A stretch of 10,835 nt of DNA, taken from positions 1 through 10,835 of the forward strand of contig JAXHUH010000035.1 of assembly GCA_034211175.1 (NCBI GenBank), read 5' to 3'. Positions 1 through 5,751 of the stretch are shown piece after piece. The position numbers were made by a program, and so were the translations under genes. The notes under the pieces were generated by a model, which saw nothing but the letters and a program-made list of their open reading frames with translations, searched no databases and was not told where the DNA came from. Every line of letters begins with the position of its first letter. Position 1 is the first letter of the stretch. Origin of the DNA: JAXHUH01 sp034211175. GTDB lineage: Bacteria > Actinomycetota > Acidimicrobiia > Acidimicrobiales > CAIXPF01.

Positions 1-612
1 GTCCGTCCCTCCGAGGGGCTCCTCGCCGTTGGCGCCGCGGTCGGGGTCGTCGCGCTCGGCCCGCTGCTCGGGATCGTCGTCGCCGTGGCACTCGCCCTCG
101 CCGACCTGGTGCGGCGGACGCGCCGCCCCTACGACGCCGTGCTCGGACGCATCGACGGGCGCAAGGGCTACCACGACACGGGCCGCCACACGGACGCCCG
201 TGAGGTGCCGGGGCTGGTGCTGTTCCGGTTCGACGCACCCCTGTTCTTCGGCAACGCCGACCACTTCCGTCGGCGGGTGCTGGAGGTGCTCGACGACCAC
301 CCGGGCGCCCGATGGTTCGCGCTCGCGGCCGAGCCGATCACCGATGTCGACACGACCGGCGCGGAGATGCTCGAGTCCCTGCTCGACGAGCTCGCGGCGC
401 GCCACGGCGGCGGTGTCCGGCTGGTGCTCGCCGAGCTGAAGGGGCCGGCGAAGGACCGCCTCGCCGACTACGGCCTCCTGGACCACATCGGCCCGGAGAA
501 CCTGTTCTCGACCCTCGGCCGCACCGTCGACGCCTACCTCGCCGCGACCGACACCTCGTGGGTCGACTGGACCGACCGCCCCGACCCCGCCGTGGGTGGG
601 TTCAGGCCGTGA
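1..612 (+). CDS. SulP-family anion transporter, C-terminal part with STAS domain (5' end outside window)
   Basis: The reading frame is open from base 1, so the visible 203 residues are the tail of a longer membrane transporter. SulP proteins are usually 500-700 residues and move sulfate, bicarbonate or similar anions across the inner membrane. Residues 6-36 form the last hydrophobic segment. They are followed by the SulP hallmark after the membrane domain, a basic stretch leading into RRPYDAVLGRIDG, then PGLVLFRFDAPLFFGNADHF. The cytoplasmic STAS domain runs from about residue 69 to 193. It holds the conserved DTTGAEML loop (D117-G120), the site equivalent to the phosphorylated or nucleotide-sensing loop of anti-sigma antagonists. 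The protein ends with an acidic/Trp tail. The substrate cannot be told from this part; no carbonic anhydrase or sulfate-assimilation gene is visible to help. The stop overlaps the stop of the opposing aldo/keto reductase gene by 11 bases. The family call is firm. Confidence 0.93.
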   Translation, partial: VRPSEGLLAVGAAVGVVALGPLLGIVVAVALALADLVRRTRRPYDAVLGRIDGRKGYHDTGRHTDAREVPGLVLFRFDAPLFFGNADHFRRRVLEVLDDHPGARWFALAAEPITDVDTTGAEMLESLLDELAARHGGGVRLVLAELKGPAKDRLADYGLLDHIGPENLFSTLGRTVDAYLAATDTSWVDWTDRPDPAVGGFRP

Positions 613-1528
613 CGATGCGGTCGATCTCGGCGCGGGTGTCGGGGTCGATCGACCAGCCGGCGGCGGCGACGTTCTGGTCGATCTGCTCGGGTCGGGTCGC
701 GCCGCAGATCACCGACGCGACGCCGTCGACGCCGACCAGCCACGAGATCGCCAGCTCCAGGATCGACCGCCCGTGTGCCGTCGCCACCTCGGTGAGGCGC
801 GCCACCGTGGCGAGGCGGTCGTCGTCGAGGAACCGCTCGGCGAAGCGGGGGACGCTCAGGCGGCTGCCCTCCGGTGCGCCGCCGGCGTACTTGCCGGTCA
901 GCAGGCCCGACTCGAGCGGGAAGAACGGGACGAGCGCGACGCCGTGGCGGCGGCAGGCGTCGAGCACGCCCCCGGTCTCCGGGTCCCGGGTCATGACGCT
1001 GTAGCGGTTCTGGACCGACACGAACGGCGCCAGCCCCCGATCGGCGGCCAACGCCGCGGCCTCGTCGATGCCCTCGGCCGTGGCGTTCGACCAGCCGACC
1101 TCGAGCACCTTGCCCTCGCGCACCAGCTCGTCGAGCGCGCCCATCGTGTCGGCCAGTGGCGTCGTCGGGTCCGGCTGGTGGAGCTGGTAGTGGTCGATGC
1201 GGTCGGTGCCGAGCCGGCGGAGGCTGGCCTCGCACGCCTGGCGCACCCACGACGGGTCACCGCCACCGACGCCTTCGGGCATCCCACCCATGCCGAACTT
1301 GGTGGCCAGCACGACCTCGTCGCGCCGGGCGCCGAGCGCGGCGCCGAGCAGCTCCTCCGAGCGCCCGTCGCCGCCGTAGACGTCGGCGGTGTCGAAGTAC
1401 GTGATGCCGGCGTCGAGCGCGGCGCCGACGACGGCGTTGGTCCCCTCGGCGTCGAGTCGCATGCCGAAGTTGTTGCAGCCGAGGCCGACCGCCGACACCT
1501 CGAACCGTCCGATCCTGCGGGTCTGCAT
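602..1528 (-). CDS. Aldo/keto reductase, NAD(P)H-dependent
   Basis: A 308-residue soluble (alpha/beta)8-barrel oxidoreductase, full length for the family. The catalytic tetrad is visible: Asp46 in FDTADVYG, Tyr51 in the same motif, Lys77 in LATKFG and His117 in YQLHQPD. The segment SGLLTGKYAGG near residue 200 and the C-terminal cofactor-binding segment VASVICGATRPEQIDQNV are typical of the branch of aldo/keto reductases that act on small aldehydes and ketones with NADPH. The physiological substrate is unknown. The ATG at 1526-1528 places the usual family N-terminus (TRRIGRFEVSAVGLG) immediately after the start. No good Shine-Dalgarno precedes it, so leaderless or weakly initiated translation is possible. 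It lies 57 bases downstream of the HAD/PlsC gene on the same strand, with a perfect inverted repeat between them, so co-transcription is uncertain. Confidence 0.95.
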   Translation of the reverse strand: MQTRRIGRFEVSAVGLGCNNFGMRLDAEGTNAVVGAALDAGITYFDTADVYGGDGRSEELLGAALGARRDEVVLATKFGMGGMPEGVGGGDPSWVRQACEASLRRLGTDRIDHYQLHQPDPTTPLADTMGALDELVREGKVLEVGWSNATAEGIDEAAALAADRGLAPFVSVQNRYSVMTRDPETGGVLDACRRHGVALVPFFPLESGLLTGKYAGGAPEGSRLSVPRFAERFLDDDRLATVARLTEVATAHGRSILELAISWLVGVDGVASVICGATRPEQIDQNVAAAGWSIDPDTRAEIDRIVTA

Positions 1529-1561
1529 CCGCGGGACCGTACTCGCCCCGACCGCCGCCGG

Positions 1562-1578
1562 GCCGGCGCAGCGCCGGC
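1562..1578 (-). terminator. Perfect 7-bp inverted repeat between HAD/PlsC gene and aldo/keto reductase gene
   Basis: GCCGGCG, a 3-base loop, then CGCCGGC, starting 7 bases past the HAD/PlsC stop codon on the minus strand. An all-GC stem directly after a stop suggests a transcription terminator or pause site. There is no U-tract after it, so an intrinsic terminator of the classical kind is not shown. It could separate the two codirectional genes or merely attenuate read-through. Confidence 0.4.
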
Positions 1579-1585
1579 GAGTCGA

Positions 1586-3001
1586 TCAGCTGCCGGCGTG
1601 GGCCCCGGCGACCTCGCCGTTGCCGCTCGCGTGGCCCGGCGGGTAGGTGCGGGCGAGGTCCTCCGCCGTGGGCACGAAGGGCTCGCCGGCCTCCTCGGGC
1701 AGGAGCGCGACGATCCGCTCCATGAGGTCGACGGTGGCGTCGGCGACGTCGTCGATCTCGACCGTGTACGGCTCGCCGACGCACGCCGTCACCTCGGGCG
1801 GGTCGAGCACGTCGAGGTTGGGCAGGCGGGCGTTGCGGGGCCACACCCGCTCGGTGCCCCACAGCCCGACCGGCACGATCGGCGCCCCGGTCATCCGGGC
1901 GAGGCGGACCGCGCCCCATCGGCCCCGCAGCACGCGGTCGAAGAACTCCTCGCCCCGGGGGATGGTGCCCTGGGGCATGAGGGCGACCAGCTCGCCGGCC
2001 TCGAGCGCCCGTGCGGCCTCGAGCAGCGGGGTGTCGGCGCCGCTGCCCCGGTCGACGCTGATGCCGCCGAACGCCCGCACGACGGTGCCGACGATCGGGG
2101 CCTCGAACACCTCGCGCTTGCCGAGGAACCGGGCGTTGCGGCCGCGGCGGGCCGCGGCGAGCAACAGGACGGTCGGGTCGAAGTAGCTGCGGTGGTTGGC
2201 GCACAGGATCGCCGGGCCCTCGGTGGGGATGTGCTCGACGCCGTCGATGTGGATGCGGGCGTTGGGGATCAGCGCCGGGTGGAGGAACGGCCGCATCAGC
2301 TCCTGCAGCTCGCGCCCGACGACCTTGAGCACCCCGTCGGGCTTGTCGAGGTGGCGGATCGGCCAGCCCTTCAGCTGGGCGAGCGCGAACAGGCGGGGGT
2401 CGGGGTTCACCGCCGTCGGGTGGCCGACCGCGGCGAGTAGCGGTGCGTCGTAGAAGCTGTCGGAGTAGGCGTAGCTGCGGCGCATCGACACGCCGTGCTC
2501 CTCGGCCCACGCCACGACCGCCTTCTTCTTGCCCCGGTTCCAGACGAAGTCGCCGTCGATGGTGCCGTCGAAGCGTCCGTCGACCTCGCGGTAGCGGGTG
2601 GCGACCACGGCGTCGAAGCCGAGCCGCTCGGCGAACGGGGCGACGAACGCCTCGGGGGTCGTGGTGGCGAGTACGAGCTGCTGGCCGGCGTCGCGGTGCA
2701 TGGCGAGCAGCCCCGGCACGTACGGCTGGAGCTCGGCGATCAGCGGGTCGGCGGCGGCGATCGCCGCCTCCCGGACGCTGCCCACCGACCAGCCCTTCAC
2801 CGCCCGCGACGCCCGTCGGGTGAGCTGCATCGTCAACGCCGTCTCGCCCACGGCCCGGAACAGGCCGACGAGCGGCGCCAACAGCGGGATGTCGCGGTCG
2901 GGCAGGACGCCGGTGTCTCGCAGCGCCCGGTCGATGACCGGCCACGACCCGCCGTCGAGCAGGGTCCGATCCAGATCGAAGATCGCAGCGGATCCGGCCA
3001 T
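1586..3001 (-). CDS. HAD-IB phosphatase fused to PlsC-type 1-acyl-glycerol-3-phosphate acyltransferase
   Basis: A 471-residue two-domain protein. Residues 1-220 are a HAD-superfamily IB (SerB-like) hydrolase: motif I FDLDRTLLD (D9, D11, T13), motif II Thr113 in LATTTPE, the Lys158-160 cluster and motif IV SDSFYDAP (D181, D185), all intact. Residues 235-430 are a lysophosphatidate acyltransferase-type domain: NHRSYFD (H270, D275, the HX4D catalytic pair), GKREVF (294-299), MPQGTIPRG (342-350) and the block APIVPVGLWGTE (373-384). It is probably associated with the inner membrane and should acylate lysophosphatidate or a related lipid; the HAD half may dephosphorylate a lipid phosphate or serine-like phosphate. 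Such fusions are common in mycobacteria and relatives. Oddity: the usual Glu of the third acyltransferase motif (EGT) is Gln here (Q344). The ATG start is supported by AAGG seven bases upstream. Confidence 0.93.
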   Translation of the reverse strand: MAGSAAIFDLDRTLLDGGSWPVIDRALRDTGVLPDRDIPLLAPLVGLFRAVGETALTMQLTRRASRAVKGWSVGSVREAAIAAADPLIAELQPYVPGLLAMHRDAGQQLVLATTTPEAFVAPFAERLGFDAVVATRYREVDGRFDGTIDGDFVWNRGKKKAVVAWAEEHGVSMRRSYAYSDSFYDAPLLAAVGHPTAVNPDPRLFALAQLKGWPIRHLDKPDGVLKVVGRELQELMRPFLHPALIPNARIHIDGVEHIPTEGPAILCANHRSYFDPTVLLLAAARRGRNARFLGKREVFEAPIVGTVVRAFGGISVDRGSGADTPLLEAARALEAGELVALMPQGTIPRGEEFFDRVLRGRWGAVRLARMTGAPIVPVGLWGTERVWPRNARLPNLDVLDPPEVTACVGEPYTVEIDDVADATVDLMERIVALLPEEAGEPFVPTAEDLARTYPPGHASGNGEVAGAHAGS

Positions 3002-3008
3002 GGCACGA

Positions 3009-3012
3009 CCTT
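3009..3012 (-). promoter_or_regulatory. Ribosome binding site of the HAD/PlsC gene
   Basis: On the minus strand AAGG lies 7 bases before the ATG at 3001. It is one of the few clear Shine-Dalgarno matches in the window and fixes this start, which also puts HAD motif I at residue 9 as expected. Confidence 0.55.
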
Positions 3013-3090
3013 ATGACGTCGGCGAGCCCTCGTCACCCGAGCCGTGAGGCCGCGGCCGGCTCCCTGGCCCGGCGCGTCGTGTTGTTGGCA

Positions 3091-3146
3091 CACCACTCCT
3101 GGTGGTGGGGTCGCGGGTTCCGAGCGGTCGACCGAGCCGGCACAAT
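3091..3146 (+). promoter_or_regulatory. Candidate promoter/operator region of the sigma-factor gene
   Basis: In the 201-base gap between the divergent HAD/PlsC and sigma genes there is an inverted repeat (CACCAC 3091-3096, 5-base loop, GTGGTG 3102-3107). Next comes TTCCGA (3118-3123), a 17-base spacer and CACAAT (3141-3146), a weak match to a -35/-10 pair. A perfect 10-bp palindrome, CGGTCGACCG, sits inside the spacer at 3125-3134, where a bound protein would block polymerase. The hexamers match consensus only partly, and the whole call is inference from spacing and symmetry. Confidence 0.25.
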
Positions 3147-3202
3147 GCCCGTGGCGCACCTCGCCCGTCCGGGCGACACCAAACCGGTGGGCGGCGAGCG
3201 TC

Positions 3203-3838
3203 GTGACTACGCAGGAGGAACGACCCATCGGGGTTGGCCCGGCGGCCGAGGCCGCCGACTTCGACGACATCTTCCGAGCGCACTACGGGCCGCTGGTGCG
3301 ATCGCTCACGGTCGCGTGCGGGAACGCGGAGCTGGCCGCGGACTGCGTGGAGGATGGGTTCGAACGGGCCTACGTCAGGTGGCGGAAGGTGTCCCGGTAC
3401 GACAACCCGGTCGCATGGATCCGGAGGGTGGCGATCAACCGAATGCGTGACCACCTGCGGCGCGAGGAGCGCCGGGCCCGGGCGACCGAGCGGCTGTGGG
3501 GCGACGCGCGTCTGGTCGACGAGCTGCCCGAGCCCCCCGACGACCGCCTCCAGCGGGCGCTCGCTGCGCTCCCGGACCAGCAGCGCATCGCCGTGTCGCT
3601 CCACTACGTGGCCGACCTGTCGGTCGCCGAGATCGCCGAGACGATGTCGCTGTCGTCGGGTGCGGTGAAGTACCACCTCCACGCCGGCCGCAACCGGCTC
3701 CGCTCGGTGCTCGAGCCCGAACCCCTGGCCGATGCGGCGGATGACGCGACGCCCGGCGAACCCGACGGCTCGTCGAGCGGAGCCACCGGGCCCGACCCCG
3801 GCACGACGCGCACGAGCTCGCCGGGGACGAAGCGATGA
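3203..3838 (+). CDS. ECF-type RNA polymerase sigma factor (SigE-like actinobacterial group)
   Basis: A 211-residue protein from the GTG at 3203. Sigma region 2 spans about residues 20-90: FDDIFRAHYGPLVRSL, then NAELAADCVEDGFERAYVRW, then PVAWIRRVAINRMRDHLRR, the core-binding and -10 recognition helices. Region 4 spans about 115-170: ALAALPDQQRIAVSLHYVAD, SVAEIAETMSLSSGAVKYHL, then HAGRNRLRSVL, the -35-binding helix-turn-helix. There is no region 1.1 or 3, as in ECF factors. The last 40 residues are Gly/Pro/Ser/Thr-rich tail. Its stop overlaps the next start (ATGA at 3835-3838), implying translational coupling to the putative anti-sigma factor. Start choice is uncertain. The frame is open upstream to an ATG at 3044, but that would add 53 unconserved residues. 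A perfect AGGAGGAA (3213-3220) lies just inside the gene and points at an ATC codon at 3227 (see findings). Confidence 0.9.
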   Translation: MTTQEERPIGVGPAAEAADFDDIFRAHYGPLVRSLTVACGNAELAADCVEDGFERAYVRWRKVSRYDNPVAWIRRVAINRMRDHLRREERRARATERLWGDARLVDELPEPPDDRLQRALAALPDQQRIAVSLHYVADLSVAEIAETMSLSSGAVKYHLHAGRNRLRSVLEPEPLADAADDATPGEPDGSSSGATGPDPGTTRTSSPGTKR

Positions 3839-4818
3839 GCGTCGACGATCCGCGGCGCCTCGATCCGCTCGGCGACGAGCCGACGGGCCGCGATCCGGGC
3901 GACGAACACCTGGCGCAGGCGCTCGGTGGGCTGGCCCCGCCGTCCCGCGGCGCCGACGAGGTGCTGCGCGAGCTGCGGCCCCGCTACGCACGGGCGCGGG
4001 CCCGTCGCACCGGCGTCCGGTTCGCGTCGTTCGCCGGGGCGGTGTCCGCGGCGGTCGTCGCGGTGGCGGTGATGGCGAGCGGTGCACCCGAGACCGGGGT
4101 CGTCGCAGCGGGAGGTGCCCCGGCCACGTCGGCCTCGTCGGCGACGCACGGTGACGGCGCGCCGGTTGCCGACCGGGACCCCGTCCCGTCGGCCACCGCC
4201 GGTTCGGGTCCCGGGATGGAGACGACGGTGGTGATGCGGCCGGGATCGTCGATCGCCGAGGGCCCGGGGACCGGTTCGTCGACCGTGGCGCAGCCCCCCG
4301 CCGAGGGCGAGGTGGCCCCAGGCGCCACGTCGGCGCCGGCCACGACGGCGCCCCCGCCGGGCGTCCCGACCGTGAGCGAGGCCCCCGTCGAACGTCCGTC
4401 GGGCGACACGAACGGCGACGGCGGGGACGCGGATCCGGTCGTGTCGGTCCCGGCACCCGCGGTCGGCGACGGCCTCGACCAAGGGCGCGAGCCCGGCGGC
4501 GGCCTCGACGACGACCGGGACGAGGCCGTGTCGAACGGGCAGGACGACGACCGCGACGGTGAGTCAGCCGGCAGCGGGACCACCCGGTGGCGGGTTCGTG
4601 TCGCCGGGATCGAGCTGACCGTCGAGATGGGCGCGGACGGCACGATCGAGGTCGTGGACGTGGAGGCCGACGACGTCGTCGTGACCGACGGGCCGGCATC
4701 GTCGGTGCGGGTGCGGGTCGACGACGCCGAGGTCGAGCTGATCGCGGGCGAGGGCAAGCCGGGTTGTCGCCGCCCGGGCGGCGATCGGATCGGCGGCTGC
4801 ATCGTGACCCCGCGATGA
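3835..4818 (+). CDS. Single-pass membrane protein, probable anti-sigma factor for the upstream sigma factor
   Basis: 327 residues, with no named family recognised by eye. Residues 1-60 are hydrophilic and cytoplasmic, containing an amphipathic stretch DEVLRELRPRYARARARR. Residues about 61-82 form one transmembrane helix, with Arg-rich residues on the inner side. Residues about 85-250 are a low-complexity Ala/Gly/Pro/Thr/Ser linker that becomes Asp-rich. Residues 251-327 form a compact, probably beta-rich outer domain (RWRVRVAGIELTVEM, VRVRVDDAEVELIAGEG) ending with two cysteines, C311 and C322, well placed for a disulfide. Topology, ATGA overlap with the sigma gene and position make an anti-sigma role the best reading. 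No zinc-finger (HxxxCxxC) motif of the ZAS type is seen in the cytoplasmic part, so it would be a different class. A weak GGGGA lies 7 bases before the start. The outer domain could sense an envelope signal; that is inference. Confidence 0.8.
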   Translation: MSVDDPRRLDPLGDEPTGRDPGDEHLAQALGGLAPPSRGADEVLRELRPRYARARARRTGVRFASFAGAVSAAVVAVAVMASGAPETGVVAAGGAPATSASSATHGDGAPVADRDPVPSATAGSGPGMETTVVMRPGSSIAEGPGTGSSTVAQPPAEGEVAPGATSAPATTAPPPGVPTVSEAPVERPSGDTNGDGGDADPVVSVPAPAVGDGLDQGREPGGGLDDDRDEAVSNGQDDDRDGESAGSGTTRWRVRVAGIELTVEMGADGTIEVVDVEADDVVVTDGPASSVRVRVDDAEVELIAGEGKPGCRRPGGDRIGGCIVTPR

Positions 4819-4819
4819 G

Positions 4820-4873
4820 GCCGTGTCACCAGGGGTTGCCGTGTGACCGGGCGTTGCCGTGTGACCAGGGGCG
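4820..4873 (+). repeat. Three tandem 18-bp direct repeats in the spacer
   Basis: Units at 4820-4837, 4838-4855 and 4856-4873 share the pattern GCCGTGTSACCRGGSGTT, with a few substitutions per unit and a changed last pair in unit 3. They start two bases after the stop of the putative anti-sigma gene and lie in the 118-base spacer before the next gene. The rest of the spacer (4874-4936) shows no clear feature apart from a GGGAG too far from the start to serve as a normal ribosome site. Confidence 0.8.
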
Positions 4874-4936
4874 CGACGCACCACACGGTCCGCACGTCCG
4901 GCCAAACCAACGGGAGTCATCGATCGTGGGTACATC

Positions 4937-5716
4937 ATGAGCGGACCGCAGGGACCGGATCGGGCGGGGTCGACGCTGCTCGGCCGGCGTCTCGAGAGCT
5001 TCGTCGGGCAACACGGCATCAAGGTCCTGGCCGTGGTCGCCAGCGCCGTGATGATCGCGGCGATCCCGGCGTTGATCGCGGCCAGCGAGGGCGACGACAG
5101 CGGTGGGCTGGTGTCGACGACGGACGACCCCGACCGGGCCGACGACGTCCCGGCCGGGGACGTCCCGATCGCCCGACCGGAGACCGGCGGCGGCTCGCCG
5201 TCCCCGCTCGCCGTCGCGCCCCCGCCGACCGCACCTCCGACGAGCGCTGCTCCCGTCGTGGCGTCGCCACCGCCGTCCCCGCCGGCCACCGAGCTGCTCG
5301 TCCCCGCGACCGCGCCGACGACGACTCCTCCGACAACGGCACCCCCGACAACTCCTCCGACGACGACGGCTCCTCCGACGACGGCGCCCCCGACGACCCC
5401 GCCGACCTCGTCCGTGCCCCCGGCCACCGTGCCGCCCACGACGGCTCCTCCGGCGACGGCTCCGCCCGCCAGCCAGCCACCGCAGAACGGCAACGGCGAC
5501 GGCAACGACGGGCGTCGCGGGGGACGTGACCTGCGCGAGGAGTTGCGCGAGCGCATCGGCCAGTTCGCCGACGGTGCCCGCGAGCGCTTCGAGGACCGGC
5601 GCGGCCGTGGCGACCGGAACAACGATCGTGGCCGCGGTGGCCGCAACGACGATCGCGGCCGCGGAGGCCGCGACGACGGCTGGGGCCGGGGTGATCGCGG
5701 CGGCCGCCGCGGCTGA
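4937..5716 (+). CDS. Membrane-anchored protein with Pro/Thr-rich stalk and Arg/Gly/Asp repeat tail
   Basis: 259 residues, no family recognised. Residues 1-27 are short and cytoplasmic. Residues about 28-50 (IKVLAVVASAVMIAAIPALI) form a transmembrane anchor without a visible cleavage or lipobox site. Residues 51-85 are acidic. Residues 86-182 are a Pro/Thr/Ala stalk built from PPTTAPPTT-like units, the kind that spans a thick envelope and may be glycosylated. Residues 186-226 contain a charged, probably helical stretch DLREELRERIGQFADGARER. Residues 228-254 are three 9-residue repeats (NNDRGRGGR, NDDRGRGGR, DDGWGRGDR) followed by GGRRG. It probably belongs to the sigma/anti-sigma transcript as a third member exposed outside the cell. 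The ATG is the only plausible in-frame start nearby. Real coding is supported by the membrane segment and coherent domain order, but low complexity limits certainty. Confidence 0.78.
   Translation: MSGPQGPDRAGSTLLGRRLESFVGQHGIKVLAVVASAVMIAAIPALIAASEGDDSGGLVSTTDDPDRADDVPAGDVPIARPETGGGSPSPLAVAPPPTAPPTSAAPVVASPPPSPPATELLVPATAPTTTPPTTAPPTTPPTTTAPPTTAPPTTPPTSSVPPATVPPTTAPPATAPPASQPPQNGNGDGNDGRRGGRDLREELRERIGQFADGARERFEDRRGRGDRNNDRGRGGRNDDRGRGGRDDGWGRGDRGGRRG
5300..5482 (+). repeat. Low-complexity Pro/Thr-coding tract
   Basis: CCG, ACG, CCT and GCT codons in short periodic arrays encode residues 122-182 of the anchored protein, in PPTTAPP-type units. Codon choice varies between units, so the repeat is kept at protein level more than at DNA level; such tracts often change length between strains. 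Confidence 0.7.
5618..5698 (+). repeat. 27-bp tandem coding repeat (three units)
   Basis: Units 5618-5644, 5645-5671 and 5672-5698 encode the 9-residue RG-rich repeats of the anchored protein. The first two units are nearly identical; the third has diverged. The tract is rich in GGCCGC and has internal inverted repeats (CGATCGT 5623-5629 with ACGATCG 5649-5655), so it may fold strongly in RNA. Confidence 0.75.
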
Positions 5717-5726
5717 GCCGATGCGT

Positions 5727-5744
5727 CGCGCCGCAGCCGGCGCG
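5727..5744. terminator. Hairpin between convergent genes, probable bidirectional terminator
   Basis: A perfect 7-bp stem, CGCGCCG / CGGCGCG, with a 4-base loop CAGC, placed in the 35-base gap between the stop of the anchored-protein gene and the stop of the acyltransferase gene. Position and symmetry suit a terminator used from both sides. There is no T-run on either side, as is common in high-GC actinomycetes. Confidence 0.6.
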
Positions 5745-5751
5745 GCGGGGC

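Noticed and set aside
596..2440. A 614-codon open frame on the plus strand over the aldo/keto reductase and HAD/PlsC genes
   Set aside because: It is antisense to two genes with intact catalytic motifs, and its translation is Arg/Ala/Gly/Asp-rich without domains. Long antisense frames are expected in such GC-rich DNA.
3044..3202. Longer N-terminus for the sigma factor starting at the ATG at 3044
   Set aside because: It would add 53 Pro/Trp/Arg-rich residues not seen in ECF sigma factors and would cover the whole promoter region; the GTG at 3203 or a start just after it fits the family better.
3011..4699. A 562-codon minus-strand open frame antisense to the sigma and anti-sigma genes
   Set aside because: Arg/Pro-rich low-complexity translation, no domain, and the opposite strand encodes a clear sigma factor.
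4820..4873. CRISPR-like array
   Set aside because: The 18-bp units are directly adjacent with no spacers and there are no cas genes.
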